NCBI GenBank assembly: GCA_963706515.1
Contig: CAVPMW010000017.1
Location: 1 to 64,000, forward strand
Origin: CAVPMW01 sp963706515
GTDB taxonomy: Bacteria; Chloroflexota; Anaerolineae; Anaerolineales; UBA4823
DNA length: 64,000 nt
Direction: 5' to 3'
The stretch's first letter is position 1; each line of letters opens with the position of its first letter. A program made the position numbers and the translations under genes. Below are positions 28,823 to 37,738 of the stretch, piece after piece. The notes beneath the pieces were generated by a model. The model saw only the letters and a program-made list of their open reading frames with translations. It searched no databases and was not told the DNA's origin.

Positions 28823-29873
28823 TTAATTCCGATCTAAAGAAGTGAGGATCTCGTGCACCAGACCTGGGCCGGCATAGACCAATCCGGTGTAGAGCTGTAC
28901 CAGGCTCGCCCCTGCCTCCAGCTTCTGCTGCGCGTCCCGGGGAGACATGATCCCCCCGACCGCCACGATTGGCAGGCGGCCTCCCGTCCATTTTGCGATC
29001 CTGGCGACCAGCGCGGTGCTCTGCTCACGCAGCGGCAGCCCGCTCAGACCCGCCTGCCTGGCTCGCCAGCCCCGCCGGGATGCCCGGAAACGCGGCTAAT
29101 GCGCTGCGGCTGACCGTGGTGTTGGTGGCGATGACCCCATCCATCCCGCTGGAAAGGATAGCTCCCAGGGCATCCTCCAGCTCAGGCTCGCTGAGGTCGG
29201 GCGCCAGCTTAACCAGGATGGGGATGTTCTTCCCATTCTGGTCGGAATATTGTCTGCGCCAGGCAGCCAGCTCGCCCAGGAGCGACTCCAGGGCGGGGCG
29301 GGCCTGCAGGCTGCGCAGTCCGGCTGTATTGGGCGAGCTGACGTTGATCGCCAGGTAATCCGCCAGGGGAGCGAAGGTGCGCGCCAGCAGCAGGTAGTCC
29401 GCTATGGCGCCTTCGAGGGGGGTATCTTTATTCTTCCCAAGGTTGACTCCCAGGACGAGCCCTGGTGGGCGGGGCCCGTTCAAAGCACGGGCGACCGGCT
29501 GCATGCCGCCTCCTGGAAAACCCAGGCGGTTGATCAACGCCTGCGCCTCCGGCAGGCGGAAGAGGCGCGGCTTTGGGTTGCCCGGCTGAGGCAGAGGGGT
29601 TACCGTGCCGATCTCGATGTGCCCGAACCCGAGACTTGCCAGGCCGCGCCAGGCAGTGCCATCTTTATCGTAGCCAGCCGCCAGCCCGACGGGATTCGGA
29701 AAGGTGAGCCCGAAAGCTGAAATGGGCTTCCCAGGAGCGTAGAAATAGCGCTTCAGCAGGCTGCCCACGGGCGGCAGCTGCCCGGCAAGATGGATGAGCT
29801 GGAGAGTCAGGCGGTGCGCCTGTTCAGGCTCAAGTCTAAAAAGGAGAGAGCGGAACAGCGGGTAAGCGCGCAC
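28823..29873 (-). CDS. pyrD: Dihydroorotate dehydrogenase, quinone-dependent type (one +1 insertion)
   Basis: This is the fourth pyrimidine step, oxidising dihydroorotate to orotate at the membrane with FMN. The N-terminal helical extension (YPLFRSLLFRLEPEQAHRLT) marks the class 2 enzyme. Core motifs are NPVGLAAGYDKDG, LGVNLGKNKDTP, NVSSPNTAGLR with the catalytic Ser, GVIATNTTVSR and IVAVGGIMSPRDAQQKLEAG. An extra G near 29058 breaks the frame. The GTG start at 29873 directly follows the pyrFE TGA, so translation is coupled. Confidence 0.9.
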
Positions 29874-31293
29874 TCAGGCGCCAGTCTCCGCGATAAAGCG
29901 GCGGGCGGCAGCCACCTGACTGGCTGGGACGAGCGCCTTGCTCTCCCAGTAATCGAGCAGGGCGCTCAAGGTGAAGACCGCCTGCAGGCGGTAGCCCGCC
30001 GCGGCCAGCGCCCGATCGGCTCCGGATTGGCGGTCGATGAGCACGACGACATCTTTCACCTGCAAGCCAGCTGCTTCCAGCTTCTCGATCGCGGCGAATT
30101 TACTGCCCCCGGTGGTTGCCAGGTCGTCGATAACCACCAGGCGATCCCCGGGTTTGTACTCGCCTTCGATCTCCTGGCGAGTGCCGTACTCTTTAGCTTC
30201 TTTGCGCGGGTAAACGAGCGACCAGCCGCCCAATAAACTGATGGCGGTACCGATGGGCAGGGCGGCGTACGGCAGGGCTGCCAGGCGGTCGAACTCGAGC
30301 GCCTGGAGCAGGGGCAGGTAGGCGGCAGCTGCCATCCGGAGCAAGTCCGGGTAGCCCACCAGGCGGCGCAGATCCAGGTAGACCGGTGAGACCAGCCCGG
30401 AGTGGAGGGTAAACTGGCCGAACTGCACACAGCCGGCCTGGAGCAGGCCCTCCGCCAATGCCGAGGGGAATGCAGGCTGAACGGGTGCGCCCTGACTGCC
30501 TGCCAGGCAGGCATCTCGCTGCCGGCGGACGGTCTCGCACAGCTCCCGGGTCTTAAGCTGCGGATCCTCCGCCCGCGAGATCAGGCGTGAAACTGGGAGG
30601 AGCAATCCCAGGCCATCCGGGCGCAGCCCGGCGAGGAGAGCAGCCGCTAAATCGCCGCCCTGGGCGCCGATGCCCGGCGCCAGGATCCACAGCTCGGGCG
30701 CCAGCCTGCGCGCCTGGCGCAGCGCCTCGGGCTGGGTCGCGCCGACGACCAGGCCGAGGTTGTCGTCCGTGTTCCACAGGCGGGCTTTGGCAGCCACCGC
30801 TTGATAGAGCGCCGTTCCACCGGCGAGGGGCAGGTCCTGGAAATCCGCCGCGCCGGGGTTGGAGGTCTTGCACAGCAGAAAGACACCGTGCTCGGGGTCT
30901 TCCAGGAAGGGCTCGAGGGAGTCGTAACCCAGGTAGGGATTCAGAGTGATCGCATCCGCCGCAAGCGTTTCAAATGCTGAGCGGGCGTATGCCTGGGCAG
31001 TGGAGGCGATGTCGCCGCGCTTGGCGTCCAGGATCACCGGGATGCCCTCGGGGACAGCCCGCGATGACGTTGGCGAGCGCCTGCCAGCCCGGAGCGCCAA
31101 AGACCTCGAAAAATGCCGCGTTCGGCTTAAACGCAGCAGCGAATTCTGCGGTAGCCTCAATCAGGCGCAGGCAGAAGCTCTCGGCAGCCTGCGGGGTCGA
31201 GGCGGGCAGCTCGGCGGTGTGGGGGTCCAGGCCGATGCACAGCAGAGAATCGATCCGTCTTGCCCGTGCTTCCAGGCGTGAAAAAAAGCCCAT
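29874..31293 (-). CDS. pyrF-pyrE: Fused orotidine-5'-phosphate decarboxylase and orotate phosphoribosyltransferase (one +1 insertion)
   Basis: The N-terminal half (about 1-275) is a type-2 OMP decarboxylase: LCIGLDPH, FKPNAAFFEVFG, the catalytic DAKRGDIAST, and LVVGATQPEAL with ILAPGIGAQGGD. The C-terminal half is OPRTase, with the PRPP site VVIDDLATTGGSKFAAIEKL and the flexible loop with KEAKEYG. The last two UMP steps are thus on one chain in the order PyrF-PyrE, which may channel OMP. An extra G near 31072 breaks the frame. Its Shine-Dalgarno overlaps the pyrB stop. Confidence 0.9.
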
Positions 31294-31302
31294 GCTGCGC
31301 TC

Positions 31303-32301
31303 CTATGCCTTGCCCAGCACCATCGCCAGCAATGCCATGCGCACGTACAGACCGTATTCCATCTGGCGGAAATAAGCTGCCCGCGGGTCGTTGTCCACGT
31401 CCATGCTGATCTCGCCGACGCGCGGCAAGGGATGCATGACGATCATCTGCTCTTTGGCGGTCTGCGAGCGTCGCCGGGGTAATGACGTAAGCGCCTTTGA
31501 CCCTTTCATACTCTTCCAGGTCCTCGAAGCGCTCCTTCTGGACGCGGGTAACGTACAGCACGTCCGTCTCGGCCAGCACGTCTTCGAGGCGTGGCGTATT
31601 CGGTCTGGGGAATGCCTTTCTCGCGCAGCTCGGTCAGGATCTCTTCGCGGGCATGCGCACGATCTCAGGGGATACGTAGTTGATCCGCACGTCGAATATA
31701 GCGAGAGCAGGCGCGCCAGGGAGTGGACCGTGCGACCGTATTTCAGGTCGCCCAGCATGGTCACGGTCAGTCCATCGACCTGGCCCAGCTCGGCCTGGAT
31801 GGTGAACAGATCGAGCAAAGCCTGGGTGGGATGCTCGCCGACGCCGTCGCCAGCGTTGATGATCGGCTTGCGAGCATACTGGGCTGCCAGGGCTGAGGCG
31901 CCCACTTCGGGGTGGCGCAGGACGATCACATCGGCGTAGCATTCCAGGGTGCGCACCGTATCCGGCAGGGATTCGCCCTTCGAGACCGAGGAGTAGCGCA
32001 CCTCGTTGATCGGGATGACCGACCCGCCCAGGCGCTCCATCGCCGAAGTGAAGGACGATGAGGTGCGGGTGGAAGGCTCGTAGAACAGGTTGGCCAGGAT
32101 TTTGCCTTTGAGCAGGTCGAACGTGCCGACGCGCTCGACCATCTCGCGCATCTCGTGAGCCACGCCAAAGATGTATTCCAGGTCGTCGCGGGTAAACTGG
32201 TTGACGGAAAGGATATCTTTCCCGTAAAAGGGGGAGCTGCGCTGGTCGCCGAAGGGCAGATGGGGGCTTGCATTCCGCGCGGGCGGGCTGTAGGTTGCCA
32301 T
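31303..32301 (-). CDS. pyrB: Aspartate carbamoyltransferase catalytic chain (frameshifted)
   Basis: It makes carbamoyl-aspartate from aspartate and carbamoyl phosphate. Motifs: YEPSTRTSSSFTSAMERLGG (carbamoyl-phosphate site), GDGVGEHPTQALLDLFTI, LGDLKYGRTVHSLARLL and MHPLPRVGEISMDVDNDPRA. Several shifts between about 31470 and 31720 cancel so that both ends read in one frame, but the middle is garbled; other frames supply DVLYVTRVQKERFEDLEEYE. The start is ATG 32301 with GGAGG 8 nt upstream. No pyrI regulatory chain is adjacent. Confidence 0.88.
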   Translation of the reverse strand: MATYSPPARNASPHLPFGDQRSSPFYGKDILSVNQFTRDDLEYIFGVAHEMREMVERVGTFDLLKGKILANLFYEPSTRTSSSFTSAMERLGGSVIPINEVRYSSVSKGESLPDTVRTLECYADVIVLRHPEVGASALAAQYARKPIINAGDGVGEHPTQALLDLFTIQAELGQVDGLTVTMLGDLKYGRTVHSLARLLSLYSTCGSTTYPLRSCACPRRDPDRAARERHSPDRIRHASKTCWPRRTCCTLPASRRSASRTWKSMKGSKALTSLPRRRSQTAKEQMIVMHPLPRVGEISMDVDNDPRAAYFRQMEYGLYVRMALLAMVLGKA

Positions 32302-32321
32302 ATTTTTATCCTCCAACAGTT

Positions 32322-33385
32322 TCAGTCATTTTGACGGAGATTTTTCCCATATCCGGGTGGGGCGACCACCTGTCCGTCCTGATAGGCGTCCCGGCCGCGC
32401 AGTACGACGCGTTCACCCGCCCGTGCAGTTGGGCTCCTTCGAATGGGCTCCAGGCGCAGCGAGAGTAAGCCCTGGCTGGCGCTGAACTGCCAGCGCTCAT
32501 CGCTGTCCACTTCGATCCAGGTCTCGGGCTGCTCGGGCAGGCTGAAGATGCGCCTGGGATTGGTATGCAGGCGGGAAATCAGGTCGTCCAGGGTTAAGCG
32601 CCCGGCATGGACTGCGCCGAGCAGCAGCGGCAGAGCGGTCTCCAGACCGGGAAATCCGGGCGGCGGGTTGGGACCGTTTTTCTCTTGCAGGGTATGCGGG
32701 GCATGGTCGCTGGCAAAGCAGTCGATCACCTCCAGGTTCTCCCACAAAGCGCCTGGTCGGCAGGCGTTGCCAGGGGAGGCCGGACCTCGCTGCGCCCAGG
32801 GCCCAGGCGCGGGACGTCTGCCTGGCTCAGGAATAGGTGGTGCGGGGTCACTTCGCAGGTGACCGGCAGACCTCCCTCCTTCGCTTTGCGGATGAGCAGG
32901 ATTTCCTCCCGCAGGGAGACATGCGCCAGGTGCAGGGGCTGCTGGTAGAGCTTTGCGACCAGGATCACTGCCGCCAGGCTGCGGCTTTCGGCATGGACCA
33001 CGACCGGCAGGGTGGAATTCCAGCCAGCAAAATGTTCCATCCACAGGGTCATATCATCCAGTCGCAGCGGCCCATAGGTCTGGTCCAGGTACATTTTCAG
33101 CCCGGCAGACTGGGAGGCTAACCCCGCCAGCTTACCGGCATTCTCGGGACCTGCGCCCAAAAACTGGGCATAATCGCAGCGCGCCTTGCCCCGTGCGGAC
33201 TGCAGGGCAAGGTCCAGGGTGCTGGCATCGGTTACCGGCGGCTGGGTGTTGGGCATAGCCAGCACCGCGGTAAATCCGCCAGCCAGGGCAGCCGCGGTGC
33301 CGCTTTCCCAGTCCTCCTTGTGGACTGCGCCAGGCTCGCGAATATGCACGTGAACGTCGATCAAGCCAGGTAAACGGATCAGCAT
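32322..33385 (-). CDS. pyrC: Dihydroorotase (frameshifted)
   Basis: A zinc amidohydrolase that closes carbamoyl-aspartate to dihydroorotate. It starts MLIRLPGLIDVHVHIREPG with the HxH metal site, then VVVHAES, LHLAHVS, CEVTPHHLFL and the catalytic Asp in CFASDHAPHTL. Breaks lie near 32750-32790 and about 32420-32450. The length of about 350 residues is shorter than the class I enzyme, because the C-terminal domain is short. AGGAG lies 7 nt before the ATG. It is first in the pyrimidine operon, behind the attenuator-like leader. Confidence 0.88.
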
Positions 33386-33624
33386 CCGATTACTCCTAAA
33401 GCTTCACTTGGTAAAAAGCGGTTGGTTTCCGGCTTTGCCAGGGCTGAGCTTTGCCAGGACCGGCTTTGCCGGAGAGATGCCACCGGCGCCTGAGGCGTCC
33501 AACCGGCAAAAAAAAGAGCCCCCAGGGCTCCTTTTTGGGTAAAAAAAACGCCCACTTGAGCGGTTGCTCCGGGGCGCTGGTAGATATTCCCGCCGTGGGG
33601 GTTGCAGGGGTAATTGCCATCCAT
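33379..33624 (-). other. Possible translated leader ORF of the pyr operon
   Basis: An 81-codon frame opens at an ATG only nine bases after the promoter's -10 box, runs across both leader hairpins and stops 7 nt inside pyrC. Its sequence has no protein character, so it would act as a translated leader. A second frame starting four bases later (33620) is equally open to 33396. Translation of either is unproven. Confidence 0.25.
33508..33562 (-). terminator. Two terminator-like hairpins in the pyr operon leader
   Basis: On the reverse strand the first hairpin is CGCTC-AAGT-GGGCG followed by eight T (33562-33541); the second is GAGCCC-TGG-GGGCTC followed by eight T (33530-33508). Both lie between the promoter at 33660 and pyrC, so they can stop transcription before the operon: the layout of an attenuator. 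No PyrR-type anti-terminator sequence was recognised. Confidence 0.65.
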
Positions 33625-33632
33625 TCCGCCCG

Positions 33633-33660
33633 ATTTTACAGCGAATCAGGAATCTGTCAA
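33633..33660 (-). promoter_or_regulatory. Promoter of the pyrimidine operon
   Basis: Reverse-strand TTGACA (33660-33655), 16-nt spacer, TAAAAT (33638-33633). It starts only 26 nt beyond the surE stop and about 250 nt before pyrC. Confidence 0.7.
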
Positions 33661-33685
33661 GTGGTATTTTCTGCAGGCTGTAAAT

Positions 33686-34465
33686 TTATGCGGCGGCCTC
33701 CGCCCAACCCCATCCCTCAAAATATTCTTTACAGGAATAAGCGGTGAGGTCCAGCTGCAGAGGCGTGATCGAGATATATCCCTCGCGCAATGCGCCGATA
33801 TCCGTGCCGTCTTCGGGGACTCCGGTTGGTGCTTCTCCACCGATCCAGTAGTAGGGACGGCCGCGCGGGTCCTCGCGCCGGACGAGCAGGTCCCGGTAGA
33901 CCCGCAGCCCCTGGCGGGTGATGCGCATCCCTTTCATTTGAGATTCCGGCAGGTAAGGGATATTTACGTTCAGCAGGATATCCTTGGGCAGGCTGTTTTT
34001 TATCACCAACGCCGCCACCTGGCGGGCAATGTTGGCGGCTGGAGCAAAATCGAGCGGGCCCTCGTGATCTTGCGGAGAGTCGAGGGAAATGGCAACCCCC
34101 GGCAGGCCATTGATAGCGGCTTCCATCGCCGCGGTGACCGTGCCCGAGTAGGTCACGTCGTTCCCCAGGTTGGCATTGGGATTGATCCCCGAGACCACCA
34201 GGTCGATTTGATCCGGCAGAATGCCGAGTACAGCCAGGGCGACGCAGTCCGAGGGTGCGCCATCCGTGCTGAGTGCCGGCGAGCCATCCGCCAGGACGAC
34301 TTCGCGCATACGCAGGGGGCGGTCCAGGGTCTTTACGTGACCCGAGGCGGACCAGTTCCGGTCAGGCGCGAGGACCGTTACCTGACCCAGGCTGCGCAGA
34401 GCCTGCGCCAGCGCCAACAATCCGGGATGATTAACGCCATCATCATTTGTAACCAGGATGTGCAT
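33686..34465 (-). CDS. surE: 5'/3'-nucleotidase SurE
   Basis: The 259-residue protein starts MHILVTNDDGVNHPGLLALA, with the metal-binding ND-D motif at residues 7-9, then LAPDRNWSASGH and VVSGINPNANLGNDVTYSGT, all diagnostic of SurE. The enzyme dephosphorylates nucleoside monophosphates and short polyphosphates in the cytosol and is linked to stationary-phase survival. It lies just upstream of, and on the same strand as, the pyr promoter. Confidence 0.94.
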   Translation of the reverse strand: MHILVTNDDGVNHPGLLALAQALRSLGQVTVLAPDRNWSASGHVKTLDRPLRMREVVLADGSPALSTDGAPSDCVALAVLGILPDQIDLVVSGINPNANLGNDVTYSGTVTAAMEAAINGLPGVAISLDSPQDHEGPLDFAPAANIARQVAALVIKNSLPKDILLNVNIPYLPESQMKGMRITRQGLRVYRDLLVRREDPRGRPYYWIGGEAPTGVPEDGTDIGALREGYISITPLQLDLTAYSCKEYFEGWGWAEAAA

Positions 34466-34614
34466 AGATTAATGCCTCGCGTTCTTATTTGACTTGAGCA
34501 AACCGCCGCCTGTTTTTGGAACAAGCCGGAGCTCGTCATTTCCGGGTGAGTTTGTAAAGGTGGTTGTAAGGTAATGGATCGGATGATTATTATGTAAAGC
34601 AAGCTATTATAACC

Positions 34615-34670
34615 AGGACTTACGCAGTTCACAAAGGAATTGCATTTTTCCTCCAACTCCGTAACTCCTA
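34615..34670. repeat. MITE-like element, core-less copy C
   Basis: Only the two terminal repeats remain, nearly touching: AGGACTTACGCAGTTCACAA and, inverted, TAGGAGTTACGGAGTTGG. The palindromic core present in copies at 16147 and 37622 is missing. An unrelated-position palindrome follows at 34706. Confidence 0.6.
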
Positions 34671-34705
34671 AAAACTTAGTATCAATCCGAAAATGGACGG
34701 GAAAA

Positions 34706-34752
34706 CCGATTTTGGGGTGTGTGCGGCGAAGCCGCACACACCCCAAAATCGG
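34706..34752. terminator. Perfect palindrome
   Basis: CCGATTTTGGGGTGTGTGCGGC, a 3-nt GAA loop and the full complement ending CCAAAATCGG. It lies about 140 nt before the gene at 34890, beyond surE's start, in a gap (34466-34889) that otherwise holds the core-less MITE copy and no gene. Confidence 0.5.
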
Positions 34753-34889
34753 AACCCCCCGTATCTCCGGACAGGTTCTTAGTTAGTAAGACTGGCTAAA
34801 AGGAGAGGAATGACTGCCGGTGGTAAAATAAATTGGAGAGCATAAAAAATAGAGCATCCTTTCAAAAATTGTAAAATGAGGAAACGAAA

Positions 34890-35810
34890 ATGCGCTCAAT
34901 CCTGGCAAAAATCATCGGCATCATACTAATCGTAGCCGCAATTGGCGGCTTGCTCTTCAGCCTGGCAGGATTAGGGATCGTTTGGGGCAACCGCAGCAGG
35001 GTTACCACCGATCTGGAAACAAGCCTGGCCAATTTCAGCCTTACCCTGGGGAATACCGGCGCTGCCCTCGAGATTGCCGACAACTCGTTGAAAGGGACGA
35101 TCACCGCGATCGCTGCGTTGAAGATCGCCGTAGAGAAAACTGCCGACGCGGTGGACACTTCGATGGCAGCCGTGGATAACGTAGCCGATCTGACTAAAAA
35201 TTCCCTGCCGAACACGGTGGAAGCGGCACAAACTTCACTGCGCTCAGCCCAGGATGCGGCAAAAGTGGTGGATGATTTCCTGACCACGCTCTCCGGACTG
35301 CCGCTAATCCCTGATTTCTATAAACCCACGACGCCATTAAACGTAGCGCTCGGGGATGTCATCGATAAACTGGATTCTGTGCCTCAATCTTTGCGCAATA
35401 TCGGCGGCAGCGTCAGCACCTCGAGCAATAAGCTGAAAGAGTTCCGGACATCGTTCCAGGAATTCCCCGCCCTGGTGCAGAATATTGCGGATAATCTTCA
35501 AGAAGCCGAGGGCGTGATCGGCCAGTACAAGACGACTGTGGCTGATTTGAAAACCAAGGTCGATTATCTCGCAGCCAATGTCAGCCGGATCGTGTACACC
35601 ATCGCGCTGGTGCTGAGCCTGATCCTGGTGTGGCTGCTGGCAGCCCAGCTCGCCCTGGCGGTGGAAGGCTTACGCCTGTTGGGGGTGCGCATCGAGCCAG
35701 CGCCGCCCGTTCCTGCGCAGCCCGTTCCGGGTCCGGGGGAACTCAGCCCGCAGAGTACGCCTGCGGATCAAAACGCTCCATCCAACGCTGCGGCGCCTGC
35801 AGCGGAGTAA
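34890..35810 (+). CDS. Membrane protein with long coiled-coil extracytoplasmic region
   Basis: The 306-residue protein has a first helix (about 5-32), a roughly 200-residue helical region rich in Ala, Asp, Leu, Ser and Thr with heptad-like spacing (SLANFSLTLGNTGAALEIAD, KTADAVDTSMAAVDNVADLT), a second helix (about 235-258), and a Pro-rich tail. This topology recalls MCP- or Mce-like coiled coils, but no named domain is seen. GAGGAA lies 7 nt before the ATG. Its last 68 nt overlap the convergent YjjX-GNAT gene. Confidence 0.75.
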   Translation: MRSILAKIIGIILIVAAIGGLLFSLAGLGIVWGNRSRVTTDLETSLANFSLTLGNTGAALEIADNSLKGTITAIAALKIAVEKTADAVDTSMAAVDNVADLTKNSLPNTVEAAQTSLRSAQDAAKVVDDFLTTLSGLPLIPDFYKPTTPLNVALGDVIDKLDSVPQSLRNIGGSVSTSSNKLKEFRTSFQEFPALVQNIADNLQEAEGVIGQYKTTVADLKTKVDYLAANVSRIVYTIALVLSLILVWLLAAQLALAVEGLRLLGVRIEPAPPVPAQPVPGPGELSPQSTPADQNAPSNAAAPAAE

Positions 35811-36717
35811 ACCCATAGCGGCTGTACAGCTCGTGTGCGTCGGCGGTGCGCAGGCACCACAGGCGTAAGTTTTGCAGCTCCGGGTGACGGAGGATGGTTT
35901 CAACCAGCCATTTGCCCAGCCCGCGGCCGCGGAATTCTTCAAGGATGAATACATCGGCGAGATAGGCGAAGGTAGCCCGGTCAGTGACCACCCTGGCGAA
36001 GCCAACCTGCTGCGACCCCTGATAGACCCCGAAACAAAGTGAATTATGGATGGCGTGCTCGGTCTTTTGCCGGGACCTGCCTTTCGCCCAGTCGGCGCGG
36101 TTGGACAGGAAATCGTGAATGGTATCGATATCCAGGCGGGTGGTGTCCGTGCTGATCGTGAATTCCTGGCGGGTGTCAGAGTAACCGCCTGAATACAGGG
36201 CTTCATTTTTAAACGGTACCAAAGCCATAATGACTGCCTGCTCGTAAAGCGCTGCGCGGTCGACCACATCCCCGGTCAGGATGCCGATTGCCCCATTCTC
36301 TTGCTTGGAGTTGGTGCGCCCGAAGACGACGTCATCGGCTGGGCCGAGCTCCATCCCTTGCCGCACCAGCGCAGCCACATTCGGGGGCAGGAAGAAGGCC
36401 GCGCTGCGCCCCCTGCCGCTCAGCTCGCGGGACAAGACCACCACCCAGGCAAAAGTTGCCAGGTCGGAATCCATCTCCTGTGTGCCTCCTTCGATCCCGA
36501 CCCAATAGTCGGCGTCGGGCAGCGCCTGGCGGGCGTGCTCTGCCCGCTGGCGCGCTCCCAGCAGCGTCTCCTGGTCGCCCATCGGTTGGACTGCTACGGT
36601 CGAGTCTACCTTCTGGGAAACTACCTGGAACTCGCCCTCGGGGAACATGCGTGCGAATCCATTCTCAGCCGCCCGGATTTTTACTGGATTATTGGAGGCA
36701 ACTACGATTTTTTTCAT
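35743..36717 (-). CDS. Fusion of YjjX-type NTP phosphatase and GNAT acetyltransferase
   Basis: Residues 1-172 match inosine/xanthosine triphosphatase: MKKIVVASNNPVKIRAAENG, QPMGDQETLLGARQRA, YWVGIEGGTQEM and TGDVVDRAALYEQAV. Residues about 180-324 are a GNAT domain with YLADVFILEEFRGRGLGKWL and YSRYGFTPL. The first half would hydrolyse non-canonical purine triphosphates; the acetyl acceptor of the second is unknown. The frame is intact through the junction, so the fusion is not an obvious sequencing artefact unless a stop was lost. Confidence 0.85.
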   Translation of the reverse strand: MKKIVVASNNPVKIRAAENGFARMFPEGEFQVVSQKVDSTVAVQPMGDQETLLGARQRAEHARQALPDADYWVGIEGGTQEMDSDLATFAWVVVLSRELSGRGRSAAFFLPPNVAALVRQGMELGPADDVVFGRTNSKQENGAIGILTGDVVDRAALYEQAVIMALVPFKNEALYSGGYSDTRQEFTISTDTTRLDIDTIHDFLSNRADWAKGRSRQKTEHAIHNSLCFGVYQGSQQVGFARVVTDRATFAYLADVFILEEFRGRGLGKWLVETILRHPELQNLRLWCLRTADAHELYSRYGFTPLQAPQRWMERFDPQAYSAG

Positions 36718-36728
36718 CTCAACCTGCC

Positions 36729-36845
36729 TTTACAGCGTGCCTTTATACATACCGCCATCGACGGTCAGCATCACTGGGGTGATGCTGACCATTTACAGCG
36801 TGCCTTTGTACATACCGCCATCCACTGTCAGCATCACCCCGGTGA
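36729..36845. repeat. 63-bp direct duplication of the SDR gene 3' end
   Basis: 36729-36782 and 36792-36845 are near-identical (about 54 nt, five or so differences) at a 63-bp period. The second copy encodes the last residues and stop of the SDR; the first, just downstream of it, encodes the same tail (VMLTVDGGMYKGTL) and another stop. Confidence 0.8.
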
Positions 36846-37587
36846 TATAGGAAGCGGCAGGCGAGACCAGGAAGACGGCTGCCTTAGCAAATTCCTCGGG
36901 GCGACCCATGCGACCCAATGGGCTTTCCTTTGCCTCCTTGCGGAGCTCCTCATCGACGGTTGTATGGTTGCGCCCGGCGCGGTCTGCCATGAGCTCGTAT
37001 ACCCGCTCGGTTTCCGTCCAGCCGGGCAGGATGGAGTTGAAGCGAATGCCCGCTGCGCCCAGCTCGAGCGCCAGCCCTTTGGTCAGACCGACTGTTGCGG
37101 CGCGGATGCTGGTGGAGAGGATCAAGTTGCTGATGGGCTGCTTGACCGAGTAGGAGGTCACCGTCAGGACCGAAGGTGAGGGCGAAGCCTGCAAGTAGGG
37201 CAGCCCGCTGCGGATCAGGCGCACATGGCTGAGGAAGACCAGCTCGAGCGCTTTCTGCCAGGCGGCGTCGTCGAAACTGGCAAAGCTCCCGCTGGGAGGA
37301 CCGCCCGAATTCGTGATCAGGATATCCAGCCCACCCATCGCCGCCGCAGCTTCAGCCACGAGCCGTCCCGGGACTTGCGGGTCGGCAACGTTCCCCATGA
37401 GGGGAAAGACCTGAGGGTTGCCGCTCGCCGATTGTATTGCCTCAGCGGCGGAAACGACGGCCTCACTCTTACGGCTGTTAATCGCTACCTGGGCTCCTTC
37501 CCCCGCCAGGAGCAGGGCGGCGGCGTATCCCAGGCCGCGGCTCGAACCGGTCACCAGAGCGCGCAATCCGCGCAATCCTAAGTCCAT
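36793..37587 (-). CDS. Short-chain dehydrogenase/reductase family protein without the YxxxK pair
   Basis: The 264-residue Rossmann protein has the dinucleotide motif TGSSRGLG (13-20), NVAD, LITNSGGPP and the C-terminal GVMLTVDGGMYKG. At the catalytic segment TSYSVKQPISNLILSTSIR, alignment to the SDR pattern puts Ser158 and Arg162 where Tyr and Lys are expected. I recall a subgroup of SDRs with this feature; the substrate is unknown. GGAGGT lies 7 nt before the ATG. Confidence 0.88.
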   Translation of the reverse strand: MDLGLRGLRALVTGSSRGLGYAAALLLAGEGAQVAINSRKSEAVVSAAEAIQSASGNPQVFPLMGNVADPQVPGRLVAEAAAAMGGLDILITNSGGPPSGSFASFDDAAWQKALELVFLSHVRLIRSGLPYLQASPSPSVLTVTSYSVKQPISNLILSTSIRAATVGLTKGLALELGAAGIRFNSILPGWTETERVYELMADRAGRNHTTVDEELRKEAKESPLGRMGRPEEFAKAAVFLVSPAASYITGVMLTVDGGMYKGTL

Positions 37588-37621
37588 TTTAGTACCTCCG
37601 TTATCGATGAGTTTATGTTTA

Positions 37622-37735
37622 TAGGACGTACGCAGTTCATTAAGGAATTACCGAAAAATGGGGTGATGGGTGGGCGCTAGCGCCCACCCATCACCCCATT
37701 TTTCGGACTTTTCTCATTCAACTGCGTAACTCCTA
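37622..37735. repeat. MITE-like palindromic element, copy B
   Basis: A 114-bp element. The ends TAGGACGTACGCAGTTCA and inverted TAGGAGTTACGCAGTTGA flank a perfect core starting CCGAAAAATGGGGTGATGGG, centred on AGCGCT and closing with CCCCATTTTTCGG. It lies between the SDR and DUF503 genes. Confidence 0.7.
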
Positions 37736-37738
37736 TAT

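Noticed and set aside
33379..33624. 81-residue protein upstream of pyrC as a real gene
   Set aside because: No protein-like sequence; kept only as a possible translated leader at low confidence.
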